A DNA stretch of 5,491 bases from an uncultured Burkholderiales bacterium (GTDB taxonomy: Bacteria; Pseudomonadota; Gammaproteobacteria; Burkholderiales; Burkholderiaceae_E). The notes below the pieces were generated by a model that had not been told where the DNA came from, did no database searches, and worked only from the letters and a program-made list of their open reading frames with translations. Shown in pieces: positions 5,346 through 5,491 of this stretch (within the stretch, counting starts at the first letter, position 1; the number at the start of each line of letters is the position of its first letter). Location of the stretch: assembly GCA_903831925.1 (NCBI GenBank), contig CAIKZV010000701.1:1-5491 (forward strand), given 5' to 3'. The translations under genes were made by a program, and so were the position numbers.

Positions 5346-5491
5346 ATGTCGACCATGCGCCAAATGCTGGAGGCGGGTGTCCATTTCGGCCACCAGACCC
5401 GCTTCTGGAACCCCAAGATGGCTCCCTACATCTTCGGCCATCGCAACAAGATCCACATCATCAACCTCGAGAAGACCCTGGTCATGTACCA
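5346..5491 (+). CDS. rpsB: 30S ribosomal protein S2, N-terminal part (3' truncated by window)
   Basis: The first 48 codons encode the N-terminus of S2, a small-subunit protein that joins late in 30S assembly and is needed for S1 binding. What shows it: MLEAGVHFGHQTRFWNPKM, then APYIFGHRNKIHIINLEKT, which match the conserved S2 start across proteobacteria; the MAPYIFGHRNKIHI form is typical of betaproteobacteria. The start is fixed by a well-spaced GGAG. In relatives rpsB is followed by tsf (elongation factor Ts), pyrH and frr; here the window ends before that can be seen. It is divergent from map, and the long structured leader suggests post-transcriptional control. Confidence 0.98.
   Translation, partial: MSTMRQMLEAGVHFGHQTRFWNPKMAPYIFGHRNKIHIINLEKTLVMY

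Noticed and set aside
5073..5456. 127-codon reverse frame spanning the leader and the rpsB start
   Set aside because: It runs antisense through the conserved rpsB N-terminus and the promoter region, with no motif or plausible ribosome site.
1..5491. A novel defence, mobile or CRISPR-like system
   Set aside because: All coding space is taken by well-known housekeeping genes; no transposase, integrase, toxin-antitoxin pair, spaced repeat array or base-composition shift was seen.

Overview
This 5.5 kb window is ordinary chromosomal housekeeping DNA from a GC-rich betaproteobacterium. Rhodocyclales or a near relative is my best guess from the protein sequences and gene order, but a search would be needed to settle it. 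The five gene ends on the edges and in the middle are all strongly recognisable families. I see no mobile elements, CRISPR arrays, tRNA or rRNA genes, and no frameshifts or broken genes.

Layout: the left third is a tightly packed forward string: the 3' end of galU (UTP-glucose-1-phosphate uridylyltransferase), then an S-methyl-5'-thioinosine/methylthioadenosine phosphorylase-family gene 3 bases later, then a peptide deformylase gene overlapping it by 4 bases (ATGA). A short convergent gap of 43 bases with a perfect 6-bp hairpin separates it from a reverse-strand unit, map followed by glnD (methionine aminopeptidase, then the PII uridylyltransferase/uridylyl-removing enzyme). A 314-base intergenic region then divides map from the divergently transcribed rpsB (ribosomal protein S2), of which only the first 48 codons are present. 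The glnD-map / rpsB divergent arrangement is the same as in E. coli and many other proteobacteria.

How the genes work together: deformylase and methionine aminopeptidase perform the two consecutive steps of N-terminal methionine processing on nascent proteins. The phosphorylase belongs to methionine/purine salvage, and GlnD is the nitrogen-status sensor acting on PII proteins. RpsB is a small-subunit ribosomal protein, and in E. coli its operon is feedback-controlled by S2 through the mRNA leader.

The most interesting part is non-coding: the map/rpsB intergenic region. It holds a nearly two-fold symmetric -10 element that could serve both directions, a 12-bp perfect palindrome, a near-direct repeat, and, just upstream of the rpsB ribosome binding site, a set of mutually exclusive RNA hairpins (5240-5310). 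That arrangement looks like a candidate S2-responsive leader. It is read by eye only and has not been folded or compared across species.
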